A DNA stretch of 64,000 nt from Symsagittifera roscoffensis (GCF_963678635.1 NC_087062.1:58484129-58548128), one strand, 5' to 3'; positions 20,401 through 25,845 are shown, counted from the first letter of the stretch. Translations and numbers: made by a program. Notes: generated by a model not told the origin, from the sequence alone.

Positions 20401-22032
20401 AGGTAGCGTATTTAACTTCTCGATTTCTGTTTCGAACTCCGTTCCGATATAAAACTCTTCGTGAAACCCCGAACTTTTGGCCGTACTTGCCCTAGACTTT
20501 GGCAACTCAGGAACAGACATGAAAGAGCTGTTTTGTTCGGCTTTTGGTTCAATGTGGCTTTTCTCCAAATTGATTGAAACTTGAATTTCATTTGCAGTCT
20601 CATTGACCTTTCCGGTATCTTCCCAAGCAAAAATTGCACCCGGATTGCTGCGCCTTTTAGTAAATTTTTCAGTTGTTTTGCTTAGGACCTTAGTCGAAGT
20701 GACTGTCGGAGATGATTTCCGCACGTTAGTTGTCTGCTGCATATCGGATTTTACGGGTTCAGTAGTAAAAGGTACTTCGAAGTTTACATTTTTGGAACTA
20801 TTTGCGGTTTCACTTGAGTGCGGATTACTTTCTTGGTTTGAATCACTTTCTTCAGACTGAACTCCTATTTTATTCACATCAACGTTTCTTAGAAATGAAG
20901 AAACATCTGTACTACTGATGCCAAAACTATGCACCACTTTACTCTTACTCCTCGTTATCTCACTGTTATCGGTTTCACTTAATGGCTCATTTTCTTTGAT
21001 TTCATCTGAAACTCGTCTCACATTTTCTGCTACACTTACAGGGTATGCACCGCCTCTTGATTCAGAACCTATTGACTCATAAAACTGTGTCTCAGTTTCA
21101 AGCTCAAAAGAATTCTTCAATTTGACGTCGGCAAGGGATCTCAGAGTTTGTTCTGGATCAACACGGATCAAAGTAGCGGTAACGACTTGATTAGATATGG
21201 GCGTGCTATCATCAATTGATATGTATTCAGAAATTCCCTTCAAATCACTCAGTGAACTGCCCACCTTTAAGTGCGTATTTGTTTCAGTTGATTTGATAGC
21301 CGCATTAATCGAGGATGACTCAAGCGAATTCAACGATTTACTGTCTGACTTCAAAACTTCGATCGAACTGCGCTTATCGAAACCACTAACGAAAACATTT
21401 TCACTCTTTGCGTGACCTTCAAATTTAAAAGTAGCAAAATTCTTCACATTTTTTGCAAGAACATGCGAGCTTTTCAAAACAGTTTGCGTCTCAACTCGCG
21501 TTGAAAAACTCCATTCTCGAGCTTCTTGTCTTTTCGTTTTTAAATTCTGTTCAATTATTCCCGTTACATTTTTCTCACACCCATGGTCTATTTCTTGTTC
21601 TTGGAACTCAACTTTTTCATTTACAGTTCCCTCTGAATTACAAGACATTTTTGTTATAACTTGTTCACTTGCACTCGTCCTACTGTATTGCTGATGTTCG
21701 GAAACCTTTTCCCAATTCCGTGAGTCAAATGTGGCATTTTCAAATTCAACAGAAACTGAAGAAGTATTCTGTTCGTCGGCCTTGAACATGAGGGACGTCG
21801 CATCATGTAGGGAGTCCTGGTCTTGGGACACTGCCGATGACGTGGCCATTGTCCACACTTCAGAAGATGATGACGAGGACTCAGATTCCACGCAGTCTGC
21901 TTTAGATGCCATGTTAAGGTGGTCTAGAGAAGGAGCTGGAAGAGGGTGGTGAGTAGAACTATGACAACTTGTTTGAGAATACAGTTTCTCCTCCTTTTCT
22001 ATCGTTGATGATTCCGCTCGAATTTCACTTTC
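2431..22032 (-). CDS. Terminal giant exon of a KASH-like tail-anchored protein
   Basis: A single uninterrupted 6,533-codon frame ends in TAA at 2,433-2,431. The frame stays open past 22,032, but the residues there are hydrophobic intron-like translation. A good acceptor (TTTGTGTTCAG) ends at 22,033, so the exon is placed at Glu-Ser-Glu-Ile, phase 0. The protein is Ser/Glu/Asp/Asn-rich with no recognisable enzyme, Ig or spectrin domain, and is probably mostly disordered. Exon residues about 850-2,300 carry degenerate modules with EP-x-hP and hhLEE motifs. Residues about 3,530-4,800 carry ~312-residue modules with an S-x-L-x-S-F...SIDF motif. Residues about 5,060-5,590 are three ~180-residue tandem repeats. 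The extreme C terminus has an Arg-rich stretch (near LRRQESRASYSRRRS), a single transmembrane helix and a 27-residue tail. The family is inferred to be an outer-nuclear-membrane cytoskeletal linker like ANC-1, MSP-300 or klarsicht. I see no spectrin repeats, so this rests on the tail and size. Any tail-anchored ER protein is the alternative. Confidence 0.85.
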   Translation of the reverse strand, partial: ESEIRAESSTIEKEEKLYSQTSCHSSTHHPLPAPSLDHLNMASKADCVESESSSSSSEVWTMATSSAVSQDQDSLHDATSLMFKADEQNTSSVSVEFENATFDSRNWEKVSEHQQYSRTSASEQVITKMSCNSEGTVNEKVEFQEQEIDHGCEKNVTGIIEQNLKTKRQEAREWSFSTRVETQTVLKSSHVLAKNVKNFATFKFEGHAKSENVFVSGFDKRSSIEVLKSDSKSLNSLESSSINAAIKSTETNTHLKVGSSLSDLKGISEYISIDDSTPISNQVVTATLIRVDPEQTLRSLADVKLKNSFELETETQFYESIGSESRGGAYPVSVAENVRRVSDEIKENEPLSETDNSEITRSKSKVVHSFGISSTDVSSFLRNVDVNKIGVQSEESDSNQESNPHSSETANSSKNVNFEVPFTTEPVKSDMQQTTNVRKSSPTVTSTKVLSKTTEKFTKRRSNPGAIFAWEDTGKVNETANEIQVSINLEKSHIEPKAEQNSSFMSVPELPKSRASTAKSSGFHEEFYIGTEFETEIEKLNTLPENEVLSKSFYQKHILFDNIYPRPVEGTIVTCQKEAHKTKFSEMKTSKSNLPFTAKVQDLPGLKIEVTKHDGTTRKAGELHFSTSPMSDSNTQDASKSNVNLLELETSKMDWRKILVKEIHVPDLHSVFSSVNTGKHLQVAKAHVCIKLGNEMLANVTDIQDPKLQESITVTEDAKSSGTMKTAIQLEMEVSGDEKEHLVPDALLSTNITVPYSKVSKIQRCERVPTQDCERLKSVKIMNDPELESGIDEFDSVLAFANSINTAIKNPDVTCRNVDNHLLSCTKLLPGFKSQKIGFAQPKLKELKIKEPRSLIALEIDEVQTCFSGETEVRENVKVASQINNCVQKMPLDTGSSESSCSAIECTIFSRPFLPRELSCCTVRNSSNCRYNTTYYHKIDQTFSETFEIFEVSFVPKSEFIVLEESISFLPQCDERQNSSQGSFSTNIKSAVQILTPNIQESSVKFSKVQPCFPVPIEENLGEPSLKDLNWAYIEPINKILSSEELSSMICEHRAIVSSDSAVVESGDPESEKKRLSRLHDYRTGTSHFGPMHEKDGNLNMVPVAEVKCGKLDFSSNVSSESPSKIIHADASDQTSRCLTVFYPPNHKPSLPQEMSDYSIKNPASSGTNANCEQEVDFINLESVESCEDYVEFEFEPIVLVENLQLPDRAETLPSTKQLRSMDFGLASELKFHVPTEELSKTGCYDPIPNPNFQIQLPKDQRPKDLEKPGAEAGNTGMKSAADPAAAWLSVKKEESCLSPESGNLYTTCSKMLPNVTRYRTGICESVPDVEKLVNLSSMPSVEIVVEAVRFRNEAYLLSCLESPLQIKESRQGSQQMQIPEQCPTSGVQCALSFEPSLPQNMGSFNCIKANYEVNNRVIFRRSELLNPEPAECPENIEPVMPELIILEENFPSISETNPNCLESVNLGVNCAQTTKLRASTMLVENSDKKAPNLIANDAEFKMPQGRDHTRLNFIESISRSEPTIPKRLTRCCATKLNPKRGEDIPGIHRCSRSLANIEGFECCEKSIDNISELVTLEESVTGSPRASEVVSTSVESKNCQGKIIAQEIKSPRFDCSCNAPVPGQPDLSQVAKSISVSSFDYLEVGAISNLECEKSEFASNSDPLCSANAVNSRISGESSEKLNNSFFLSPEIGAPLTKISRANRCHYADNNIPQQPKSLRNSEIEIARASEQSCSLNEGIGQFEISNSTESENEQLLQNIPVKTKSTDFLISVPKFLPGSKFFRTNEANVKKNISVTSPPDLITNETIEPNLPVLSDEAYQRNDLEIITPSVSSSNLICTSCTYFESVASTTPDFPSKLFDSSVRRATALFSEKEFYSCLKINAKDLENVDSCLENEFGSNACENERSILFTSFESARSTAMKATDTIEVKEIFGPRLDSILTSELPERFSEAIKSAVKLCETLVEAAVMNDVLVENTYQNDFDDIETQCCASIAGSQICEVIYDDVTNNTILSPSFEVPSTKIFNSAFSRHSVPDNSKYTKLTEIADVTLERLIPELEKDCVPVVPTSFRGICFSKKSSPISSELTAVLIDEPSLPVAFISSQRPSFIGYVSKIDSIGLTSVISNDLINMIASRENVTQKLDQFVLEGSLHHEPCLAISSVSHEHICDPLILVKEIESPSLHVVVQISPDSVDKYSVVVCKADVNFSLAEFEKVSNVPITCGDCCSEVKVCLCFEVSVINPSLCISEQASQQVKPEQEIIIVTKMEPRVPCSTAGKAVRVKVDRKFKQTKRFDGQSSSVGVCQKRGEMTFCDIETSLPLMESISTDKLDEDVKSVNITGVKLSQILKTFHICNCVVLPTVSNQSQATLPFSYEKETTLNLGDPAELAEAISEMEIGIASQDTFNTADNWMISKEIKMATLPEIFSSNNGPGHQLLQCTECHVPHMLKSKILPNYAFESTEQEGQNEKILKVSKRDTALTDESRECVAKSGNIFASVSNPRSSNVASLNFANQRHTCLLESSIRLEKCQDNAIVPLDGNDSCVIGAKLERPITLVQSFEENKIRCDGAMASVSCKTSDVQIPSKIRSYRIFDPKICSNEKVSMITAHDADPNFVTAIDCSDQNKNSVKVSCANLQKSNQSSSATVQSLIISEDNETAKLHKVCYDNSERHPEISKCCFSNSVPKTYQATGMNAHVLEIADKFAPGASVSSATAVKNGFEAQRENITDQFLTSCLLSSGNSPRAHGITSLKTADEAQNRSLNSAISLEEQVDIENCGIVLTEHQLVHATSNLSKDQNKIDGTDLRHQDDSQISSVSQKIRLNPSMIKTTRHISTEPPALRQSTYSFKSTPILKQLQYTFEKANIDQSPSSINLVSSNSLVDLLPFSSSSPNSYCNLTDIIVPPFHSHFNSQNLALASTVNSTTYNAIKTVSSNLETQEEIENDENPIYIELHSSEFRDDVTIKRKVMLTYSNSFELIIIRKPALTNYFNDVLVVFPETESTSSFEKTKPLFIPIESVQNLQTVPSETTFVAELHNVLLSKTETGLIETKIKVKEIDLPRPLNSLLMSSQNNLMLSYSKPEMSDRFCESLQKVTVFSDQRSNLNPADGEFKSCFIARELIIDSQENFKPDGFVQSINQQPHILRKKHGFLVGWSGDQIAMQEKRQCKKMEFRTESVQIVGGVDFEQKTETIVILPNESYSAAKLTEPEKEFDLGRNEPQIDVTLRSEIKNLNYTKTMTEDSIVVTEREPCLKVQNSSEPQKITYDSSSEPQPIFRIDEYSETENNVSNPRIFLNCAWSVMPDNFLDDGESPSNLMIPNTVSSKSGPEFDSIHTICDSGFVSLNSNVSDVISLHRDVCQGTLEVSSDNKTESGKNFDNCDDKNDEINNLQISNNQANTQISNLETKCSKSDEIRTSFFSNQTKQQRSNFETENMLAVQGSRRNVSTGISFGINSTSEFQNSDRSDKQFEPNTQTNPHFQMAGSAFTSVPSYYQSICEPEFSKWKSNRKYKSEPLLPRDDSDSESGEKGKNVETASVSSGQLSSFLEFASIDFREQVTTDITEPVSVSATDEVQRKDSDFNMRGSGNRDTFEKDGEKIVEIIKRQESSEEQPRPLTESMPNQERIIVQARSNEMDNNRKLHQCEVHQNEKSAVLEQTSGSLLDTAKVKMTDFSDAENSECTETRIISLEIEVPVASKFKIPGEPNNFTPCIAKKSDSDLVFKCRTEFLTSLPEIEFNAVLTLDAGEKAEVIEIIPIEIENPMQNVSQEWEHELLRLESEPQTPNVQRVLDQTVDSLTTEFASDCSVNKSDACEIESDSPVEMSVVIANEVQRLGYEVATGSFAVKMLNSRSKRSLLEINSATVDNLTDKYDDVSTGTAVTTEAPQSRAVSESETHRKDTVEQKQKVEKRAESVLMKNSENHLYASEEHELIKLGKVDTEFSPKEPNFTDFDACSLNYSNHFVCAKVVDISSSSVQSSQSEFDQKSVESTVETTVQGASKDTEDKDYQGLTQPSLACRESRDGSSKVEPDGSSNSSSQLSSFVDLHSIDFNDAQNSRNISLNFDADHHENNKLPQECSDETMPVDESRLKTDTVSADEQELAVKIPDVEVNPALPDVEVNSEQAKGQGCNLIKLSQNIALSIKVAEVTSAIASEVPNTSEKLEELDVNRKSIIETFDDRIISMAIVQPNEPNCVKQLKTASIRGPCEITMTKGKRTEFSQVDRMRTALTSVTVTKADEHLIYEEALQFVEQMETVGQKNITVNETAISKDFVTPESVEEQETSMMNVSESTPCESVPDSYNSSSYKPRRNSSIVEDEEHKNLPEPLPRAHEESSSSASMEPDASSFSSTPLGSFVNILSIDFRDEQKSTNDRLNLGDDSPKNENVPTEWKEEATPIVESRLKSKSLLLKDNEETRLTSEIEDQESVSNKFDLPDDEKNIATARLQREKNLLFTQHMSMRSKETTVVASTSEEPAQLCDKNEESSIKSETVMENFEDTIISMDIDQLNAPNLVEQMKCGSLRDPCEIKITNCRNFYQVCKLGTNLTSISIEVTDAHEHCFSGGALLFAELTEIVDAKKIVENEEGTSQSGNDLKKHESVEFQTSVNVESCRTTKHTKSSSQNIIPSNTRKFVELEKLHENKEALTQNRDKSEFDIYSMKFQVGDLEKEKTDSISEDQSSEQVIAADLINEKPAEQSEGQIIDARRNIAGIDDLVKSSVTTTTFVASLRESISSTEGYVSNLNTPENSTCSSKTCAINLQVTKEAEPVETPKITSFLDVAGIEEETKSSAGFAEDKPKNLKSNAERKDIVIDYQSGISKLDSDMLSKTTAKASSRSEFNLTAEVNPDDAETSTTSIILVQSESVKKSPDFHLDDNPKLFEIEVTSDGAILEPEKDSRKELNPTLLSSDEKSGTEKSKVKMTVDSAHAENFNCTQKDTRKNVEINESESHIPFTLESDDKSNRSPTSFSDIVSDRIGKELDLESNRSIDAKNIQSSEERALMSKMQSTVNARSNEYSKHQIKTLSLTTWKMKEADANETSEIKSSQNRLVMLQSELSCDNEEDWSSADFHEDEPSAKKPNDLIKITVPDESEVSDRDSSKERSVTKVASTIETISTCKTNSSEAKKDKQKSVISAFQIDSKKNLKLKDEQEPFESENFSDVTMKKERTCTERRSTACLTAGKRSQTKTCNQGIKIDSVQSENFDWADKDGRTGQVRESESIPVYSESANPENDDSEKFVSLEQEKKKSDEDEPSARKPNDLIKNTVSDCETEVSDRDSSKQRNVTKVPTRTETISTEKRNSSKAKKDKHKSIISALQMNSVKDLRLQDEHELFESENSSDVTMKKERNCTERRSTACLTRGKTSLTKTSNQDMKSNSTQSENFDWADKDGWTREVRKSESILVYSESDNTENDVSEKIVSIEEENKTSADFDENEPSARKPNELIKNTVSDDESEVSDRDSSKQQNVTKVPTRTETISTEKRFSSKAKKDMPKSVISALQIDSKKDLRLKDALEPFESESSSDVTMKKERNCTERRSKACFTAGKSSQTKTSNQGMKSDSTQSENFDWADKDGQTGEVRESDSIPVYTESGNPENDDSFADVVIKSFGKKSDWDAKQKTDNTNVTSSDERSSVSNKQLSLNLSCRESQCYDDHLITEVEGEIPAINLLAAESVDLCSTVKTTVEWEPVKRKGITSDELSQQRTENEYICENQVSVEQNMKKASKYYGIKNQSGNTHLTLLQPEQTNSCVEPENSRMEVNVTKETVEGKIESTKGTKGKKRKISDIIEKQPVTDIDASSLNRVSVAVTKTRKKQRNKTEGLISVSCGLEGFVDSEAKRNRSERQSITGILDGSIEKSVSAEMSRNEEFILQQVVIISLEIEVPTYPLCEEPLKTTLRCTGKASKCQSQELPLKTITALNKPVERFDISLGDSVQCCRVLTQIYPEEEFFEIEGKMNSVHRKTECSEEKLVKSGKQPAVKTSCSENELKDKNYPTTLPIDAGIELVLKIPKTSVDSSKETVLMDQIDSVKSKSECQKMDKQQTPFEFSHQKCAADGELQTPTEEFYRLREFNQDGNSLNMRFPHVPISSSSLVEPVTSERQKSEMPDSPRSLSVQMDGNSSNSLVDGFAELNKITQTSFPSITTSSSQDSFNLSDYKLNFSLLSTDMDHQNPAMNSFSSNDCADNFEMNSSPFESLRPNEQFTSILPNFQSSPMKNPKIEVRIESKKHLDEKDRFDERTGEIVVMETWLKSGVILSPPMKPIWNAENSNQLGHSVLACTHQTETIKFESANFLPDDNSFHKSVKICEDYVDISEDPGSENLEDRESMPYLGSSTESSDRNSIVTALKRLELRRQESRASYSRRRSLKWQFTTDELSNVIQRDRTSEGNNLDANKNSNGESGYTSENEIAIGLLRLNPARYTNEREQRINQDDFFMDDELYENRGIDINRIRQKRNDIHPLVANLVLEKEADAGIISIEQSSERSNTRCRVLISCFRKLWKLLLILFLILLLIYLFSEDCFVSFSCIKSDTFFHLDHSNEKPT
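2434..2568 (-). other. Transmembrane segment plus 27-residue KASH-like tail
   Basis: The last 45 codons encode one hydrophobic helix of about 18 residues (2,568-2,515; Leu/Ile/Phe-rich, preceded by RKLWK) and then a 27-residue hydrophilic tail (2,514-2,434) beginning SEDC and ending NEKPT. KASH domains have one C-terminal transmembrane helix and roughly 26-32 residues in the perinuclear space. They often have an acidic SE(E)D-like start, an internal Cys that can disulphide-bond a SUN protein, and a terminal proline-rich PPPX. Here the acidic start, a Cys 17 residues before the C-terminal Thr and a terminal Pro-Thr are seen, but the triple proline is not. The call is therefore KASH-like rather than certain. 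The DNA of this segment also resembles a splice acceptor (TTATTTATTTTCAG). Confidence 0.5.
5270..6850 (-). repeat. Three tandem ~180-residue repeats inside the giant exon
   Basis: Three copies of a 540-550 bp unit lie head to tail. The same phrases recur near 5,452, 6,000 and 6,540: MKKER-x-CTERRS, SENFDWADKDG, EPSARKPN(D/E)LIKNTVSD, SEVSDRDSSK and TETIST. Copies are far more alike than the flanking modules, in nucleotides as well as protein, so the triplication is younger than the rest of the exon. Unit lengths are multiples of three, so the frame is kept. On the plus strand the same repeat leaves a 357-residue antisense open frame (5,429-6,502), which I treat as a shadow. The repeats are Ser/Lys/Asp/Glu-rich and probably unstructured; no function is evident. 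Confidence 0.85.
8300..9990 (-). repeat. Two ~312-residue modules (SSFxxxxSIDF / IISMxI / PCEI) in the giant exon
   Basis: Two adjacent modules share the same ordered motifs: a Ser-rich start with SSQLSSFVDLHSIDF or STPLGSFVNILSIDF, then DRIISMAIVQPNEPN or DTIISMDIDQLNAPN, then RGPCEI or RDPCEI, then LTSV/LTSI and an EALQF or GALLF segment. The SIDF motifs lie near 9,900 and 8,965, a spacing of about 936 bp. A more diverged relative with QLSSFLEFASIDF lies near 11,400, and a weak one (ITSFLDVAGIEEE) near 7,715. Related IISLEIEVP motifs occur near 10,980 and 4,420. The alternating hydrophobic IISxEIEVP pattern suggests a short beta-strand or binding motif set in disordered linker. No known domain is recognised. 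Confidence 0.7.
15200..19500 (-). repeat. Degenerate modules in the N-terminal half of the giant exon
   Basis: A weak periodicity recurs here. A Cys-containing segment with xPxLPxxh (for example EPSLPQ, KPSLPQ, SRPFLPR, EPTIPK) is followed one to two hundred residues later by an acidic stretch and hhLEE or hhLVE (SEFIVLEES near 19,145; EPIVLVEN near 18,430; ELIILEEN near 17,690; ELVTLEES near 17,300). Spacing varies between about 130 and 250 codons, and copies share only the motif residues, so this is an old repeat. The pattern is my own reading by eye; a dot plot or self-HMM is needed to fix boundaries and copy number. Confidence 0.45.
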
Positions 22033-22189
22033 CTGAACACAAATAAGTGTTAATAACAGGAAAAAAACGTCTACTTTTAAATTTAAAATGAAAACAAGCA
22101 AACAGAAGGTTGGAAAAGTGTCAAAGGAATGAGAAAACCGAAAAAATTGACCGGAAAATGATTTTAACATTTTTCAACTATCGATGTTC

Positions 22190-22540
22190 AAATTAAAAAT
22201 ATCAAGCTCTTCGAACTTCAAGAACCAGTTATCATTGATATTTTTTCTGGGAAATCTAAAAAATAAAATCAGCTCTCGAAATTAGAAGTCATATATGTTT
22301 TTTCGCACCATTCCCACTTTCGTAAATGGAGAGCGCAATTTGACTAATTTTTGGCGAACGACTTTGAATTGAGCATGTAAATATAAGTGCATTTATTAAA
22401 TGCATTAGTATGTATGAATGTACACTTCAGTAGTTATTAGAGTATCTGACATTTTCCCCCTCAAAATCATGCCAATCTATATAAGTGACTTCATTATGTT
22501 CATTGAAATCTATACAGGCAGGAATAGTCTTCCAATGGTA
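22190..22540 (+). repeat. Dispersed repeat family R2, copy 1
   Basis: This segment directly follows the giant exon acceptor (on the plus strand, to its right). It matches 33,190-33,530 in the same orientation. Shared landmarks are GGAAATCTAAAAAA, a CACTTTCGTAAATGGAGAG or CACGTTCGTATTTGGAGAG stretch, and runs such as AAATGCATTAGTATG against AAATGCATCAATATG, followed by TATATAAG. Similarity is clear but diverged. No coding capacity is recognised. Confidence 0.6.
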
Positions 22541-22559
22541 GATCACAAAGAGCAATTTG

Positions 22560-23650
22560 ATTATAGTAAATAGGGCTTTAGGGGTTTCGAAATATTTTTT
22601 TCTTGTTGTTCCGACCATTTTAAAAATGTGGAGGAACTTTGTATTCGGGGTTGTTCTACGTTTTTTCTTTTTGTTTTCCTTGCACAATCAGGTACCACCC
22701 CTTTGGTACTATTTTAAGACATCCATTTTTGACTGACTGACTCTGAATTTTTCGTAAGGCGTCTTTGGCGCCTATATGTACTATTTTTGAAGGGGAAGCA
22801 CGCGCCGAAAAACTTTTTTTTGGTCAAAACAGTCCAAAAAGTGCCTAGAAATGCCTTCTTTTGGCTTGTCTAAAAACATGGCCGTAGCAGGATCTTTTCA
22901 ATGATTTGGGAGAGCTTGCAAAACCAATTTAGTCGAACTAAAAAAAAACTTTGAATCGGTTTTGACGCTGAATTTTTTTGTATCGTTCGAATAACGATTG
23001 GAAGAGCTTCAATATGATATATCACTCAAACGATTCAGATGATTTTTGTGGTACCCAGGGGCGGATCTACAATTTTGCTGAGGGGGAGGCAAATTTACAA
23101 AACTTTGTCCGACTTTTTTTATAGTTCGAATATAAGTTTTGTAAATCTACCTCCCCGCTCGGTAAAATTGTAGATCCGCTCCTGGGTACCGCCAAAATCA
23201 TCAAAATCCGTTGAGTTATATATGATACTGAAGCTCTTTCAGTCGTGATTCGATCGATACTATAAAAATTTTCAAAGTCGAGGAAAAACGATTCAAAATT
23301 TTTGATTTTTGGTCTATTTTTGAGCTAATAAAGTGAGCGTGCAGGCTTACAATAGCTCATTGAAGCATAAATTAAGCCGTGAAATTTTAGTTCTACAGGA
23401 GGAAAGATAATTTTTTGGAGTTTCTAGCGCCATTTTTGAAATCAAAAACTTAAATTTTTTTTTGTTTTTTTCAGTCATTTTTCTTCAAAACTTGTTTTCC
23501 AATTGGCCTATTTGACTATAACTGTCGCATTTGCCTAATTTTTATTTTCAGTTGAGATTTTTTTTCACAACATACAGAAAAAACGACTCTAGTTTGGAAA
23601 AAAATGTATTTTTTTAAGACTGGTCGGAACATTCTGTGCAACTTGCATAG
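22560..23650 (-). repeat. Nested R1 repeat, broken by element E and a palindromic module
   Basis: R1 lies here in minus orientation relative to the copies at 28.2 and 44.95 kb. Its tail (22,690-22,600: ATACAAAGTTCCTCC, TGGTCGGAAC) is separated from its body (23,650-23,185: GAATCACGACTGAAAGAGC, ATATATAACTCAA) by inserted DNA. The insert holds E-type sequence (22,697-22,960), an R1 piece in the opposite orientation (22,970-23,055), and a 129 bp self-complementary module (23,056-23,184) with ends CAGGGGCGGATCTAC and GTAGATCCGCTCCTG. GGTACC occurs at 22,691-22,696, 23,050-23,055 and 23,185-23,190. It may be a target-site duplication, but it is itself a palindrome, so this is not conclusive. Confidence 0.55.
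23056..23184. mobile_element. 129 bp fold-back (MITE-like) module
   Basis: The two halves are near-perfect reverse complements. The left reads CAGGGGCGGATCTACAATT then a G-rich run and ATTTACAAAACTT. The right reads AAGTTTTGTAAAT then a C-rich run and AATTGTAGATCCGCTCCTG. CAGNGGCGGATC-type termini are seen on many cut-and-paste DNA transposon derivatives. It has no coding capacity. Flanking R1 sequence is also in inverted orientation on its two sides, so the whole forms a palindrome of roughly 300 bp. Confidence 0.6.
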
Positions 23651-24270
23651 TAACCGGTTATCCTTGTTTTTAATCAGAAATAGCAGAAGGGGATAGCCTG
23701 AGGAAAATTTAGATTCATTTTGTTCTGCGTTTCAGCAGAGCTCAGAAATTTAAATGCGACTATCTTAAAACGGTTTAACTTTTAGTTTGCTTGGTTAACA
23801 TGCTCAATAACTTATCTAGGGTTTTCTCGAGGCGGCTCAGCTTCAATTTTTCGACAATTTTAGCATAAATATCGTTCAGTCAATCGTTCACTACAAACAT
23901 GAAGACGTTGTTTTAAACAAAAATAGCATTGCAGGACAAAATATGTAGGCTTCCGGTGCGCACTTTCCTCAACGATAAAATATATCAGTAGAAGTTCAGT
24001 TTTGATAGCTCAAAAGATATCATAAAAAATACCAAAGAGAGAACTTTTAAGGCGATGAGCACTAAACCATTTAAAAAACAATCTATCTATTATATATTTA
24101 AATGCGGGCTTCACTATCTCGCATTTTGAAGCGTTTTTAACGTATTATTTTTGCATGTTTAAGCTACATCGTATATTGCAATGCTTACGAAAATTTTTCA
24201 ATTTTCTAGCTTGAATTGATTTTTTTTCCGCCAAGTTTGAAATTAGCAACTTAAAAGTGGGATGCTAAAA
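23651..24270. other. AT-rich intron sequence without a recognised element
   Basis: I see no coding frame, tandem array or clear similarity to the other repeats in this stretch. It sits between an R1 copy and the decayed satellite. Confidence 0.4.
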
Positions 24271-25189
24271 GTGGGAAGATTGTAAAATGGGCCTCCAAAA
24301 ATGAATACCCAAATCTTTTTTATTTTACGAGATACGAAGGTTCTTGTGTCTTTCGAAAATTTGCATGTAACTTAGATTTAAAAATTCCACAAAATTTAAA
24401 ATTCACACCTTGTAATTGGCTGCTGTCAGGGTACTCTCGAATCTGACTGCTCAAAACCTTTTATTTTGCGAAATATTACGGTTCTTCAATGATTTTTCGA
24501 TGAAACTTCAAAGTAAATCATAAACAGAAATTTTAAGAAATTTTTTTAAAACTTGACAAAAGTTGAAAATCTCAACTATGTAATTGGGTGCTGTCAGGGT
24601 ACTCTCAGGGGTTCTAAATCTTGTCTCAAATATGGCAGCTCAAATCCTTTCAGTTTCCGAGATATGAAGCTTTAAAGATTTTTAAAAATTTTAAATAACT
24701 TAGATATAAAAAAACTCATCAAAAGTTGAAATTCTGTAGTGTGAGGTGCTGTGAGGTACTCTACGGCATTGCAAATCTTGCATCCAAGTAGGACAAAGAA
24801 ATTTAGATTAAAAAAGTTTCAAAAAATTTGAAATTGCCAACACTGTAGTCAAGTGCTATCGAGATACTCATAGGGGTTGAAAATCTTGCCTCCAAAGGTG
24901 ACTGCTAAAATGCTTTTGGTCTCCGAGATATGACGTTTTTTCATCAAAATTTTTTCAAAAAAAACTGGATTTCAATGAAAAAACGTTTCCAAATTTGAAA
25001 GTCCCAGCCCTACTGTAGGGTGTTCCCTGGGTACTCTGAGCAGAGGGAGAGGATCTTGCCTCCAATTTCGATTGCTCAAATCATCGTAGTTTCTGAGATA
25101 TGCCGTTTTTATACTTTCTCAAATTTTTTTTCTGAAAATTTGAGATCTAAAATAATTTCCAAGATTAAAGTGCATTCAAGGTACTTTCA
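24270..25189 (+). repeat. Decayed ~150-180 bp tandem satellite, left part
   Basis: Diverged units follow one another with the same order of phrases: a text like TTGTAATTGGGTGCTGTCAGG, then GGTACTCTCAGGGGTTC, AAATCTTGCCTCCAA, GCTCAAAT, CGAGATATGAAG and an AAAATTT-rich stretch. At least five units are visible. The array breaks at 25,190, where the hAT relic starts, and resumes near 27,475. The phrase AATTGGGTGCTGTC also appears reverse-complemented near 56,720 and 59,280, inside the right-hand blocks. Confidence 0.6.
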
Positions 25190-25845
25190 CAGTGTTGCCA
25201 CGCTGTATAATTGAACGTTCGCCCTGACAGTCCTGACCACTGCACTGACAACTTTTGAAGCTCAGGCCCTGACATTTAGTCTCAAGATTGCAAAAAAGCT
25301 GTCAAAAAGTTAAATTACCAGAAATAACATATCTTAAAGTAATACCAAATTAACTTCTTTTATGATTGTTTTCAGTTTTTCAATTTCTTCCTTTGCACTC
25401 ACAATTTCTGACTCCTTGCGTTTTCAGGGTTCCCACGCGGTATAATGCTCAAGCCCTGATATTTAGTCTCAACATTGCAAAAACAGCTGTCAAAAAAGTT
25501 AAATTACCTGAAATAACGTGAATTTAAGTAATACCAATCTATTTTCATCTTATATGGTTGTTTTCAGTTTTTCAATTTCTTCCTTTGCTCTCACAATTTC
25601 TGACTCCTTGCGTTTTAATGGTTGCCACGCGATTTAATTTAACTTTCGCCCTGACCACAGCCCTGACAACTTTGAAGCTTAGGACCTGATATTTAGCCTC
25701 TAAATTGCAAAAAAGCTGTTAAAAAGTTAAATTACCAGAAATAACATAACTTCAAGTAATACCAAATTAACTTCTTATATGGTTGTTTTCAGTTTTTCAT
25801 GTTCTTCCTTTGCACTCACAATTTCTGACTCCTGGCGTTATGCAG
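25190..25845 (+). repeat. Tandem triplication of the hAT terminal region
   Basis: Three head-to-tail copies begin with the terminal motif at 25,190 (CAGTGTTGCCACGC), 25,425 (CAGGGTTCCCACGC) and about 25,617 (AATGGTTGCCACGC). Each continues with CCCTGAC-like spacers, GATATTTAG or GACATTTAG, AAAAAGCTGT, GTTAAATTACC, AAGTAATACCAA, GGTTGTTTTCAGTTTTTCA and CACAATTTCTGACTCC. Unit length is about 190-235 bp. Confidence 0.75.

Noticed and set aside
22033-22170. Extension of the giant frame to an ATG at 22,170
   Set aside because: The extra 46 codons are hydrophobic and low in complexity, and a good acceptor at 22,033 matches the phase of the upstream exon. A hydrophobic signal peptide was considered but does not fit the splice evidence.
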